Assembly: GCA_963920765.1 (NCBI GenBank)
Contig: OY987247.1
Span: forward strand, 1,178,001 to 1,242,000
From: Ulota crispa
Lineage: Eukaryota; Streptophyta; Bryopsida; Orthotrichales; Orthotrichaceae
Length of the DNA stretch: 64,000 nucleotides
Direction of reading: 5' to 3'
Under the pieces are notes generated by a model. The model was not told the DNA's origin and did no database searches. It saw nothing but the letters and a program-made list of their open reading frames with translations. Below are positions 35,147-47,642 of this stretch, piece by piece. How positions within the stretch are numbered: the first letter of the stretch is position 1; each line of letters opens with the position of its first letter. Both the position numbers and the translations under genes were made by a program.

Positions 35147-36061
35147 TACATGAAAATATTATAACTAAAAATTTTGGCTGATTTTTATACAATAAATCAA
35201 TTTTCAACCATTTTTTTTGTCATTTTATTCAACTGACTTTTTTTATTTTTTTATTCACCTTGCTCAATAATTCAGAGTATAAAAATTGTGGTGAATTTAT
35301 CTTCTTAATTCCTATCAAACCTCTTTGAGATCCTTCTCTTTCAAAAAGTCCAACCAATAAGTTACAGGCTTCCTTTCTATTAAATGCCGGTTCCATCAGG
35401 TCAGTGCTCTCAGTTGATTACAGATATTTTGAAAAGCTGTGGAAAAGCAACTATCAATTATTATGAGCAGGAACTTTGTTGTTGTTTTTTCTTTTCCCCT
35501 TGCCTCTTTCCTTTTCCTTCACTGTCTTTCACTTTTCTTTTTCTTTCACCATCAAAGAAGTGCTCATGTTGCTGGAGGCGCTTAACTTAACGTGGATTTG
35601 TTGGTCCAACCGTCCAAGTCTCAACAGAAAAGTCGGAAATTTGAAGGACACGTCACTCCTTCACCAGCCAATGTGGAGGTGCCACGCAGTTATCCAAGCT
35701 TATTAAAACTCTAATGCACCATTCATGCGGGCAATGAAAGTATGGGTTAGGATGTTTTCCTTTTTATTTCTCCATTGAAGGAGCGACACGTACTCTAGGA
35801 TGCATGAATTTAAGGATGATAAAGCTAGAAGGAACAACCCATGTGTGCACGTTTTTCCATAACATTACTTATCTTTATCTAACCCCATCCAAATATTGAC
35901 AAGTGTAATGTTTGTTTTTGAGAGATTTGGCAATTCATTCATTTCCACCCTTTTATTTTTAAAGTACTGAAGCAACCAATGTCAAAACGAGGTAAGAAAA
36001 TTTCTAAGCCATTAAAGAGTTATTTAGTTGGTGTAGGCTATTCATTCTCAATTTGTGTGTA

Positions 36062-36377
36062 AGGTAAGAACACCCATAAGCGTTAGTGTCCCCATAACCA
36101 TCACCTCTAAAATCTTGGAAAATCTATAAAAGCAAATAGATGTAATTACAAGGATGTACAACATATGCACATGAAATTTTAGTGTTGGTTATGGGTACAA
36201 TGGCAATTTGCTCTTTTAAAATTTACAACTTGTTCTCATAGTATCCTAATAATACATTCAAAAGTGCAAGCTCATTATTATTTTTTGTTGCTAATAAGAT
36301 CCTATAATTTGCTAGATGTTTGTTAATAGTTATCATGTTCAAAACCCTTAAACTAACGCTTATGGGTGTTCCTACCT
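36062..36377. mobile_element. AGGTAGG-ended MITE, copy 2
   Basis: Ends AGGTAAGAACACCCATAAGC and complement AGGTAGGAACACCCATAAGC. TA precedes the left end; the right flank has changed to TG. It is the same length (316 bp) as copy 1 and inverted relative to it, about 2 kb away. Confidence 0.75.
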
Positions 36378-36613
36378 TGATCCTGAGAGCCCAGTCGACA
36401 ATATATTGTCAATGGGCCCACAAACTTTATCTCACTATTTCTCTTAATTTGTACAATGAAAACAATCATGGTTGATCCCCATTAGCAAAGAAGGTAGTCA
36501 TTTTTCAAATCCTGCGATCAATTTTTCTGGATGTAATTTTCTAAGTTGTGATGGCCATTAAACCCCCCATTTTCTCTTAAATCTTAAAATAACTCTGGGC
36601 GCTCAGGGGTTAA

Positions 36614-38767
36614 TAGACTTATAAAGCTTTGTGAGACGGTTTGCTTGGTATACTGCTCAAACCTAATTGTGGACCCAAGGTGGAAAATTTCACATTTGTT
36701 TTTTTTACAAAGCTAAGATTTTAAAAACTATGCCCTTATTTTGGAGTTGGTCAATTTTATCTCCTTCAGTGACTCTAGGCGGAATCAAAGTTCCTAAGTT
36801 TAAATATGAATTGGAAAATCCTAAATTTAATCTTTTGGTGGTAAAATTTTAAAAACACTTGTTTTTTTTACAAGTGGAAATTTTGATCTTTTAGACAATT
36901 ACGTTTGAGAAATATACCAAGCCCTAGTTTCTTCAACAATAGGGGTTCCAAAGCTCATGGGTAATAATAACTTTTTCCCAACACTTTTTAGCAAATGAAA
37001 ACAAGGGCTTCTTGTGCAAAATTACAAATGTGATTTTGAGAAATAAAAAGTTTAAACATTGTCTTAGGTGTACACAAGTGCAAGCATGGGTACTCTTGTG
37101 TGAGAAAACAAGGAAACCATAGTGGAAACCATTTTTATTTTGGAAGACAAGTTCTAGGAAAAAAAAAATACCTTGCAAAAAGCAACAAGTTTTGAAATTC
37201 TCTACTACTCACAAATGGGGCAAAATTAAGCAAACTTCTAAACAACCAAGCTCTACCAAAAAACGGATGTCAAAGGGTAAAATTTGCAATTTCAAAATTT
37301 AACACTTAGACAATTACAAGTAGTGTACTAATAATTAAATTTAGTCTTGTAGTACCTATAGTGTTATTTATTCTATCATGTAAATTCATTTTGATTCTCA
37401 TTTATTTAACAACTATGAAACATGTTGAGTAGTGCTCTAGCAACCACTTAATTGTTTAGGTACTAATTTATGATTATTGATGGAAACATAGTTAATAAAT
37501 ATTGCTCATGTTGATGTTTAGTGTTGGCAACATTAATAGTGTTGCTAACATTTTGTGTTACAATTTGTAATTAGTACTGTCAACACTGAATGTCATTATT
37601 GGTGTAATGCTTTAAGCACTTTTAGAACTGATTATGAAAACAACACTTAAGATCACTAGTGCCCACATGACTGCCTTTCTTGCAAATTGGCTAATGCATA
37701 ACTAAAATTCATAGCCCCTACGGGCTTAAAATTTGACCTCTTTTTAGTGTATTTGAAGATACCCTAGAGGTTGAGGGGATGAGGGAGTCCCTAATTTCTA
37801 AGTCTTGCTAACTTTGAAAACCTGATTGGTGAGAAGTTTCAAAACGAGTACTCACACCTTCATAATCTATTCCCTAAGTTCCAAATTCCACTTTTCTTAT
37901 AAAAAATTTACAGCCCAACATTTTGTTAGAAGTCTTGGCACTAAGAATGTAGACTTTGCTCTAAGAACATAACAAAGCTAAATGGAAATCCAACCTTGAA
38001 GTTGAGCTCTAACAATCATTTTTGCATAGTATACCCCAAAAAACAATCAATCATTTTTTTTCCTTTTACAATTCAACAATCTTTAGGATTTGAAGTTGAA
38101 TTAGGATTTATAGAAGTAGAACATATTACAATACTAAGAGACTCCTTGCACTAGACATTTAGTTTCTTCCAAAGCCCAAATAGTTACAATATTTAATTAC
38201 ACCTAATTGTTTTAATTTCACATAGGCTTTACACAAAGATTTAAGGCCAAAATTTGGAAGACATTTTAATGCTTCATAATTGTTTCTTAGTACATTCTAA
38301 CTTAGAAATTATATGTATTAACAATAGAAGAAATCTCTTTGTTGCTTTGAGGTTGATTATGGGTTTCACCAAAAAAACAATTCTACTTACATATAGAATA
38401 TGTATTTTGATGGATAATGAATATTGTCCGATGCAGCTAATCTCAAGTGCTCTACTTTTTCTTTGTCTCCGTTTTATTTTAATAAAAACAAGTTCAAGGC
38501 TTGTACTTGCAACCTCAACTTGAGGTCCTAGTGTCTGTAGATATGGGAATAATGAGCCCACACTAATAATGATAAGTCCTCAACTTTGAGGCAGTTCTTG
38601 GTTCCATTAGGTTGAAATTTTGGTTGAAATGACCTCTGATGGTCTCAACTAATAATAAAGAGAATCAACTATTATCACAAAGTTAGTGAAACGAGATGGC
38701 GAAAACATTCGAAGAAAATTTGAAACCACCAAATAAAAATCATTTAATATTTTCTGAAGTCTAATTA
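36614..38767. other. AT-rich intergenic stretch, no gene seen
   Basis: No recognisable protein, RNA gene or paired ends. The longest frames (95 and 89 codons at 38254-38561) overlap on opposite strands and look like chance openings. Confidence 0.5.
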
Positions 38768-39163
38768 AGGTAGCAGTATCCATAAGCGCTGTGTCCCCAT
38801 GGACATCACTTGTCAGTGGCAGGGGTTAATTAATAAAAAAACAAATGGTTGTAAGTGATTGAGTGATGGTTATAGGTGATGAAGTGATGGTTGTGGATGA
38901 CTAGCATGAGGTTTTGAGTACCCATCTCACTATTTAAGAATTAATAAGTCTTGTTTCTAGCATCTCTTACACATGATTCGTACAATTTCAGTGATTTTGA
39001 ACTTTAAAAAATCTTTGTACAAACAAACGCTTATAGTTGAAACCTTAAAATTAATGCCAATATTTTTGGTTTCCACTTCCTAACTTACAGTATTTTTTTC
39101 AAAGTTAGCCAACTGTTTTACCTACCCAAAACCCTTATTTCCACGCTTATGGTACGCCTACCT
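38768..39163. mobile_element. AGGTAGG-family MITE, copy 3
   Basis: The left end AGGTAGCAGTATCCATAAGC and the right complement AGGTAGGCGTACCATAAGCG are flanked by TA on both sides. The interior closely matches copy 4 at 50493-50886 in the same orientation (TGAAGTGATGGTTGTGG, AGTACCCATCTCACTATTTA), a subfamily distinct from copies 1 and 2. Confidence 0.75.
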
Positions 39164-39259
39164 TATAGTACATCATACCATTGGATATATCAGTTGCATG
39201 CGCTGTAGTATGTCAAGCTCAAAAATCTTCCCAAATGATGGCGTCGTGTTTTGAAGGGA

Positions 39260-39440
39260 CATGCATCAGGTGTACTGTTAATCGATTGAAATTGCAAAAA
39301 CACCAGTTGAAATTTGGGATAATTGTACAAAATTTGATTAAAACTTTCAAAAGTAATCATAACATATTACAATATAAATAAAGGAAATATTCGATGCATG
39401 CTAAGGAAAATTTGGTTGAAACTTGAAAATGAGAAACCCT
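39260..39440 (+). repeat. Diverged copy of HOP2 intron-1 sequence
   Basis: Blocks such as CGATTGAAATTGCAAAAACACCAGTTGAAATTTG-like sequence, a run of TATTACAATAT and GGTTGAAACTTGAAAATG line up in order with HOP2 intron 1 at 27830-28025 (GATTGAAATTACAAGAACAC, ATGTTACAATATTAACATAG, GGTTGAAAATGGGAAATG). No first-exon copy is present here. Confidence 0.5.
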
Positions 39441-39471
39441 CTTATTTAGCAAGCAAAGTTAAAATTACTCC

Positions 39472-40409
39472 TTGACCCCTAAAGGTCCAAGCCTTTTTTT
39501 TTTATGAAAGTCACTAAAAACTATCACTTTTGGGGGAATGAGTAGAAAAGTAAGAAAAATTTCTTTTTGGAAATCTAACTGGAGGATCTTGCCCTAGACT
39601 ATGGGAGGTACACGTGGGAAAAAAACCAGCTCATTTTAGATGTAGAGGAGTGAGATAAAAAAAAAGTTTTTTTTCCTTGCTGCCCAAAATTTCAAAAACC
39701 TATGACCGCTCTTATATAAAAGCAATGCTCTAAACAAAATTGAGGTTTATTTTTTCCATGTAGAAAACCAAGTTAGGTGTGTGTGAGAGAATTTTCAAGT
39801 GAATTGGATGTGTAAAACATTCTTTGTAAAATCTTGCAATGTCAAAAGGTCATGCAATTTGCATATACACTAGGCAAAATTGGAGGCTTTGTGTAAAACT
39901 TAAAAAATCAAATCATATTGATCCAAAGAGTGAAAACAAAGGATTTTTAGCTTACTACAACTTGGGAAAATAATTGATAAACAAATACTCAAACTGCTAA
40001 AAAAAGTATGGCACCAAATTTTACAAGGGGCAAAAGGAATGGAGGTTTAGGAGTCCCATACCAACCAGCAAACTAAAACTTCCCACTCATCAATCAAAAT
40101 TGAATGATTCAAAGCTTCCCAAGTGTACATAAATCTAAAGAACCAATTTCAGATTTTCATTTTTATAAATGCAGTTTTTAAAAAAAAAATTTGGGTTGGA
40201 AGGATTGCCTGCCCTCCCTTGTTTTACAAAAATTCATGCATAACTTCTTCGATAAATGTTAGAATGAAGAAAAATTTAAGTTCCAGTGTAGGTATTGGAA
40301 TTCCCTACCTTCAATAAAAGTCCCAAACAATCACACAAAGTAGTTTAGCTCTAGATAATGTCCAAAATCCATTTGTTCATGAGGGGATAGTTAGGCCTTT
40401 AAGGAATAA
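39472..40409. mobile_element. Decayed TTAA-type element
   Basis: The left end TTGACCCCTAAAGGTCCAAG and the right complement TTATTCCTTAAAGGCCTAAC have lost perfect TTAA edges. The right arm is clearly homologous to that of the element at 59536-60263 (shared ACAAAGTAGTTTAGCT-like and TAACTTCTTCGATAAATG-like blocks). An old copy. Confidence 0.6.
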
Positions 40410-40950
40410 ACTATAAGCTAGCCTAAATTCCTATCAAAGAATAAACTTTTTTAATAATATCATGTTACTCGTAAGGACTTTATGAGTAATTTTCATTTAT
40501 CTCCCGTCCCAAGAAATTCAAAGTTTTCTATTACAGTAACCCCTGGAAACTAAGCTTACCTATTGCAAAACATTGAGTGTGAACATCACGAGGAATTCAA
40601 AATTTAGAGAGGGAAAAGAGAGGAAAAGGTAGGGAAATGGAACTGAAAAATCATTAAAAGAGAAAACGACACAAAGCGCGGCAAGGTACACTAGTTTATA
40701 TAAAAAGTGTAGAGTTGCCCAACAAGATTACCTTAAAAATAAGTTAGTTCACATGGGCAGCTACCTTCTTTTCCTTAGAACAAGTACCCTCCATAAGCAA
40801 GGCGCCTCCAGCAGCTCACAACAAGAACAAACAAAATAAAGAAAAACTACAACTGATAATTCCATCTACTTTAATTAGAAAACATGCCTATCATTCACTA
40901 TAAAAAAAACCTTTTCAAAGCGGATTGTAATAAAATTCTAACCTCAAGGG

Positions 40951-42687
40951 TTAACCTCCTAAATGCCTCAGGCAACAAATTTTGATGTCGATAATATTTT
41001 GAAGCCCAATAATCCCAACTATGTTGCTATTTTTAGTAGTTTATTGGTTGAACATACCTGGCTAAGATGAACCCGTGTAAGAAAAATGTTTGGATAAGAT
41101 CACTATCCCTAACATGGAAGTAGTTGAGCAAGTTCAGTATTGGGGAGCTGCAAGGGGTATTTGGCTACAATGAATGCTCTCTTGAGATGAAATGATTATT
41201 TTGTTCAAATACCTTCATCTTAGCCAGGCACTACTGTAATCTTTTTGAAATTTAGTTTCATCAAAAAACGAATCTTGAAAATGATTGATTGCAAAACTTT
41301 TAATCAAGGTTTTATGCAATGATCTTGACTTTCAGTAGTGTTGAGAGCTCTTGGAAATGAGCCTCAAATACACTAGATCTTGGAGAAAATTTACACTAGA
41401 ATTTAATTTTAAAAAACTATAGAAGAGATTTTGAAAAGGCGTAAAGTGATTGGGGTTATGTATAGTACCATAACAGAAATTTTTGTCACCCTGTTTTTGC
41501 CAATCCAACAACTTTGCATCATACTAAACGGTTTTAGAATTTTGTTGATTTGAATCATAGAAACTTGATTCTTATGCAATCCCAATCAAGCATACCAAAT
41601 TTTGATTCCTAAAAACCAACACTCTATTTTTGTTAAATTAATTTGTTATGATTTCATGGTTTTACAAACAAAAAAATTGAAAAACGTTGATGATGAATTT
41701 CTGAGATTTGATTGCATGGGTATGTGGAAAACATCCATATGCACATCTTCCATGCTAAAAAGGACCCTCTTAAGTAACAAAACAATTACCTATTTTTTTT
41801 TCAATGTGACTTGTGATATGCCCAAATTTTGTAGAATATATTTTTTCACTTTTTAGCTAGCTTTTCACCAGGTTCATGTAACATCATAATCAAAAGTATA
41901 CATTTTGTCACAAAGTGTGAATCAAATAACAAAATTTGATTATAACAAAGAAATATCTATTTTACAAAATTTGATTATAACGAAGAAATATCTATTTTAC
42001 AAAATTTGAACATATCACAAGTTACATTGAAAAAAATTAGGTAATTTTTTTGTTACTTAAGAGGGTCCTTTTTAGCATGGAAGATGTGCATATGGATGTT
42101 TTCCACATACACATGCAATCAGATCTCAAAAATTCATCACTAATGCTTTTCAATCAATTTTTTTGTAAAATCATGAATTCATAACAAATTAATTTAACAA
42201 AAATAGAGTTTTGGTTTTTAGGAATCAAAATTTGGTATGCTTGATTGGGATTGCATAAGAATCAAATTTCTATGATTCAAATCAGCAAAACTTTGATTTT
42301 GTTCAGTATGATGCAAAGTTGTTGGATTGGCAAAAATAGGGTGACGAAAATTTCTAATACGGCACTGTACATTATGTTCTTTGTTCTTTAACTTCAGAAA
42401 TATTTGGTGACTAACTTTTTAAATTCAAGATGTGAAAAGAGGATTGAAAAACTTCAAGTCACTTTTGCAATTTCAACACCCTCATGATCAACCATTATAA
42501 TCTTTCAATCCTTAAGTGATATTGTTGTGTTTTTTTTTTTTCTATTTGATTTCTAATAGATCTAGTTAGAATTTGTACAATTACAATTCTAAAAAAACTG
42601 ATACAATTGATTGAAATGCTGACTTTTTGTTCAATTTAGAACAAATTCCTAAAAGCTCAAAAAGGACTTCAGGCATTTAGGGGATAA
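40951..42687. mobile_element. TTAA-type element with a nested Tc1-like insertion
   Basis: The left end is TTAACCTCCTAAATGCCTCA. The right complement, TTATCCCCTAAATGCCTGAA, is slightly decayed. Sequence at 41284-41460 and 42370-42660 is collinear with the uninterrupted element at 47639-48293 (AATACACTAGATCTT, TTTAACACCCTCATGA). It is interrupted by foldback element E. Without E it is about 830 bp. Confidence 0.65.
41463..42367. mobile_element. Tc1/mariner-like foldback element E
   Basis: The left end TAGTACCATAACAGAAATTT and the right complement CAGTGCCGTATTAGAAATTT have TA on each side. The arms are long (about 400 bp) and carry the family blocks ATGCAATCCCAATCAAGCAT and GGTATGTGGAAAACATCCAT. 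It sits inside the TTAA element 40951-42687; the related element at 47639-48293 lacks it. Confidence 0.75.
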
Positions 42688-42692
42688 ATAAA

Positions 42693-43105
42693 GAGAATTG
42701 ATATGTGCACATCGGGGGGTTGATATTTGCACACCCCCCTGGGAGGAAAATTGTAGATTTCTACCATCAAAAATCTGAATTTGAGAATTTTGAATTCAGA
42801 TTTGGACTTACAAACCATAGTTTGCTCTAGAATCATGAAAAAAGTTTGAAATTGAACAACAACCAATGAAAAAGCTTATCTATTTTACAGACAAAAGTAA
42901 AAGTAACACTTTTTCCACTAACTAAGTTTTTTCACTAAATGTTATTTAATTACAACTTTTTTTAATAGTAATAAAGTAAACCATGGTCCCTAAATTCAAA
43001 TCTGAATTCAAAATTCTCAAATTCAAACTTTTGATGGTAGAAATCTACAATTTATCTCCAAGGGGGTGTGCAAATATCAACCCCGGTGTGCACATATCAA
43101 TTCCC
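42693..43105. mobile_element. GTGCACA-ended hAT-like MITE, copy b
   Basis: An exact 8-bp duplication, TAAATAAA, flanks it (42685-42692 and 43106-43113). The ends are GAGAATTGATATGTGCACAT and complement GGGAATTGATATGTGCACAC. The interior is an inverted repeat around AACAACAACCAATGAAAAAG and its complement. It inserted at the right edge of the TTAA element that ends at 42687. Confidence 0.85.
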
Positions 43106-43805
43106 TAAATAAAATGGATATGATAATGGATGAAATCATCAAATTTTTCTTAACTGCGCCAATTTTTAAATGAAATAGACTAATATTAGCTGACTTATGA
43201 ATGAACTTGAACATATGAATATTCCGACTAGTCATTTACCTTTCTTGCATATATTTTAGAGTACGTGTCGCTATACCATGAGAGGTCTATAATAACAATT
43301 CCTGACTCATATCAATGGTGTTTCCTCTAAAACTAAATTTGGCAAGTATTGTGATTCATTTCTTTAAACTACCAGACAGAGAGAAAAATCGTAGAGTCGA
43401 ATTTGAAGTTAATGCTCATCTAAAGTCTTTTAATAGCAGATTGCGCAATTTATGAAGCTCTCTTTGAGGACCCCTGGTCAGCATTAAGTTAAAGAACCCC
43501 ATATGTTGATGCCTTTGTAATTACTGGTGTCCAATGATACTGCTGAAATCTCCGGCTCCTTTAAATAGCTTACTCTTAACTTGTATAGAAATTGATGGAA
43601 ATTTCCTTTCCTCGTTTCTTTTCTAGAACAAAAATAATAACTGTTATTAGTATAGATTAGTCATAACTGCTAAAGGCCTAATTCTGGAGCAGAGGAATAA
43701 TCTGCTTGAGCAGCGCTTTTCATATGAATGACATCTATTTGGCGGTTTACCGTATTTAATCGAATTATACCAGGTTTGTTTGTTTAGAGCATCTCCACTC
43801 TACCT

Positions 43806-44184
43806 TTAACCCTTAAAGGACTGATCCTGAACCTGTGGCTTAGACCCGGGAGAGTGTGTGTTGTTCATGGGCAGTGAACAGCTTGTGGCATGTGTCCAAG
43901 AGAGATAATATTCTCCTCAAAAAAAGGAAAGTCAATAGGGTATCCTGCCCTCACAAAAAGGACAACAGGGATCTTGTACATCTCTTTACAAATTGGTGTT
44001 TTAAAAAGTATGGAGGCATTGAAAACAGCTACTTTTGGCATTCAGTGATGTGGCACATCTCTCTAACCACTTTCAAGAAAAAAAAATTGAAAAAAAAATT
44101 GAAAAAAAAATCTTTTTTCACTGTCGGGGTGTGTTTTCAGCACTGAAAGGACAATTTTCGTCCTCTTGGACAATTATGGGTTAA
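43806..44184. mobile_element. TTAA-flanked MITE, 379 bp
   Basis: The left end is TTAACCCTTAAAGGACTGAT and the right, complemented, is TTAACCCATAATTGTCCAAG. A closely similar copy begins at 63717 in the opposite orientation (shared GATGTGGCACATCTCTCTAA-like and GGACAACAGGGATCTTGTAC-like stretches). The open frame at 43856-44146 is broken by A-runs and has no known domain. Confidence 0.78.
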
Positions 44185-45230
44185 GCTCTCACAATCAATT
44201 ATACCATTCGGAATATTCTTTTGTTTTCTCTTTCCCACTCGGCTAAGTATCTCGTGATTACTTCCAAGTAGGCTTAGAATACTCTCTGGCTTTATCTTCT
44301 CAGTTTGCCTCACTTAACTCCAACTTACCCACTCGGCTTTTAAACACTCAAATTCTCATCTTAAAATCCTACTAGTGATCTCACTCGTACTTCCAATTAG
44401 ATCCACATCCAAAACTACAACTACACACAAGAACAGGCTGGATTGAGAATAACACTTCCTACTCGGTTGACTCCACACCAGTAAGAATTCACACATCCAG
44501 ACTACATCAGTAAACAGCCTGTAGTCTTACAAATTTCCAATAAACTTCAAACACTCAGATTACTCACAAGTATACATCCATCTCTATTTCTTCTTCTTAA
44601 CCTCAGAACTTCTTCACTCGGATGTTACTCAAATTATGATTTAGTATTCAAACTCATTCGTGAGCTATTCTCAAAACTCAATCCAACTCGAATTGAAACA
44701 TACAAACAATCACATATTCTTCTCCAAGTCGGTTTTCACTCAACTTGGAACAGACATCATGACATTACACACGCAAAGACACAACCACAAGTAGAAGATC
44801 TCTCCAAATAGGCTGGCTATATCCTTCACACATCTGAAACACATAAATCAACTCTTGCATTACAACTTCAATCTCAAACAATTCTCACAATTGAGATCAT
44901 TCCAAATTGATCCACAACATACATGAACATTTAATCTCACTCGAGTTTTACACATTCAACTTCACACAATAACATAGACCATTCACAATAGCAAGAAGTA
45001 AAGTTATACATATATTGCAAGCAAAACAGGAAACAAAACAGCCAAATTGGCTGGACTTGCACGCTCTCAAGGCTATGGGTCCTTCTCACTTGAAAAATCT
45101 TTCCTTTTATAGTGTTTCTCCACCTATTTGGATCTCTACCTTAGTCTTTTCACGAATCCCATGGAATCTTAGTCTATTTAGCATCTTTTGAATCCCTATG
45201 ACCTAATTGTGACTCCTTAACCAACTAGTT
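44185..45230. other. C-rich-strand intergenic block of unknown nature
   Basis: The plus strand here is unusually rich in C and A (ACTCGG, CTCACTTC and CAACTT motifs recur), unlike the T-rich DNA around it. No long frame on either strand and no paired ends. It begins exactly at the right edge of the TTAA MITE. It could be part of an old retroelement, but I see no primer site or polypurine tract. Confidence 0.4.
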
Positions 45231-46731
45231 GCACAAAAACTGCCCATAAGTAGGAAAAAAAACACCTATTTATTAAATTTTAACTTTTAACTCCAATTAG
45301 GCATTCTACAAATGCCCGCATAGATATTTGAATTCCCCACCTTTAACAAAAGTTTCAAAAATCACAAAAAGTAGCTTATCAAAATGTACATGCCCAAAGT
45401 ACCACTTGTCCCCATACTAGACTATTTGTCACATTATATGGTGTATAAGAAGTATCCTTGGAGTTTAGCTTGCACCAAAAATAATTGGAATAAGATATGG
45501 AGGACATTGAAATTGAACGTTGAAGTTAATTTCAGCCAGCAACTCCTTCAAAAAAGAAAACCTTAAAATAGTCAAATATATGCCTTCAGTAGAGTTTCAA
45601 AGTTTAGTACACCAAAATTTGGTGCCTTGGGCATTTAGAACTTTAACTTTAAATGCCCAAGCCTCTTTTTTTGAAGAAACATTCAAAATTTCTATTTTTA
45701 GTCATTTGATTTTAGGATTGATATCTTTATTTTTTCTACAAATTCAACCATAGGACCTTGCACTAGACTTTTGTAAAGAGCCATGGTGAAATTTTCATGA
45801 GGCTTGACCATATGGATTGAGAGAAATAAGCATTTGGAGTTAGTACAATAAGTGTCTTTGACCTTTGTCCAAAATTTTCAAGTCCATTAAACAGTATATT
45901 GTGGACATTTTTTGCACTATGGATGCAAGAGATTTTCCAACATACTCTAAATCATGTTAGGCATATTTCAACAAGTGTTTATGGTCAATAAATACTTGTA
46001 ACATTCCCTTCATGGGCTTGCATTGCAAACATGTGCTTCAAATTCACAGTACACTAAAAAAAATTGCAAACCAAATTTCCACCCAACCATAGATTGGAAG
46101 GTTTATCTTTATTGACCACACAAAATTTTTGAAAAATAATTAAATCTCTTATAGCTATTGCAATTCAAAGGTTATTGTGTTTATCAAATACAATAACGTA
46201 TTTATTTAATAGACAATTGCTTTAGATTTATTCCAATGTTATGCTTTTGTTGGTTGCCCATGAGAGGAGTCAATGAAAAATTGCATGCCTAACATGTCCC
46301 TCATTAAAAAGATACTCATCAAATATTCATAACTTTTGAATTGTAAATCTAACTTTATTAACAATTATGTCCCCATGGAGCCCTTCCAAAACTCTATTTC
46401 AAAAATAAACTTCAAAAATCTTGTTCATATATTCCAATAGAACAAGCCTACCCGAAATCCATTTTGTCTTGCATAGAGACAATGGAGACTTGTAGGGGTA
46501 AATAATTTGGGGCAAATTTGTGTTTTGGGGGGCATTTTCTTTGCAAAATCGAGTTTTTTCACAAAAACTTGCATTTTTTCATGAGAAACCAAAATATTCT
46601 ACGCACCTAATCAATCGTGCAAAAGTGCAAGCATGATCTCTTTCTTGATTGAAAACGAAGAAAACAACATAAAAATAATCAGCCATAAAACGACCTTGAG
46701 AAATCAAGATTTTTCTCACTCTTAACCCGTA
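45231..46731. other. Intergenic DNA with repeat remnants
   Basis: About 45240-45420 resembles the right arm of the TTAA foldback subfamily (GATATTTGAATTCCCCACCT, ACATGCCCAAAGT). At 45441-45610 a short frame resembles one at 17902-18084. The remainder is AT-rich with no gene. Confidence 0.45.
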
Positions 46732-47642
46732 AAGGACTAGACCCCTTTTTCAGAAACATAGCAATTTCAGGCAGGTACTTGTGATTGGAGCTTTTCATAT
46801 TTTAGGCTAGAATTTTAATAGAATGTGGGGACGAGGTTTATCTTTCATATGCACTAAATTTCATGATATTTGGAATTATGAGTAAAAAGTTATGGCCTAA
46901 TACATTGTTTTTTACTTTCATTGGGCAGCCTAAGCCGATTTTTAAATATCACTTTTTTCAAAAACGGGTTTTTAAAATTGGTTTAGGATATTTATGTGAA
47001 CGTAGGAAGCTTTGAATCATTCCATTTTAATCAACGAGATGAAAGTTATGAAGATTTTTAGTTTGCAAGTAGTTATGGATTCTCTACTCCAAAATAAACT
47101 TCGAAGTCCTTTATTTTACTCAGTTTTCAACATTTTGGAAAAAAAACAAAACCCAAGGATGAAGATTTTTACAAAAACATTATAACCTTTGGGATTGGCA
47201 TTTTTCATTTCCACAATTAAATTATTAACAATTTAGTGTTTTGAATCATTCTCTACTTCTTTTTATTTACTAAATTTTTTCCATATGTTATACAACTCCA
47301 AATGATTTGAAACTTTTCTGACATGTACTTTACTTAAGCAGAATAAGGAAGTTAGAGAAGCACCACCCACATGGCCTTTTTTCCTTAGGAATTTCACCTT
47401 CTGAAGGGTAGGTGCCTAGTTTTTCACAAGATGTTTTTGAATATTCAAACCATTCTAACTTCCAATCCACGTGGTGGAAAACCCTGAATTTTTTTTCCAC
47501 ATCTTCTAAAACCATCCTTCTACAAGATCCTACAGTCACATATGCATGAAAATGTTTTTGTATTCAAATTTGGTTGATGCTCTAAAAATGGCAATTTTGA
47601 AGAGTTTTTGGTGAAAACTTTGCTTGATCTTTTAGGGGTTAA
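46732..47642. mobile_element. TTAA-flanked MITE sharing its right TTAA with the next element
   Basis: The left end is TTAACCCGTAAAGGACTAGA; the right is complement TTAACCCCTAAAAGATCAAG. The interior includes GGAAGCTTTGAATCATTCCA and AACGAGATGAAAGTTATGAA, the same blocks as the foldback copies at 48673 and 59536. The TTAA at 47639-47642 is also the left edge of the following element. Confidence 0.72.

Larger units (their letters stand above)
33559..36613. mobile_element. Possible 3-kb TTAA element holding nested MITEs
   Basis: The left end TTAACCTTTAAACGTCCC and the right complement TTAACCCCTGAGCGCCC resemble the TTAA family ends and face each other across 3.05 kb. Three other MITEs (34082-34397, 34815-35146, 36062-36377) lie inside, leaving about 2.1 kb. 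No transposase domain is seen in the small frames at 33623-33919 or 35384-35706. These may instead be two unrelated half-ends; the pairing is tentative. Confidence 0.35.
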
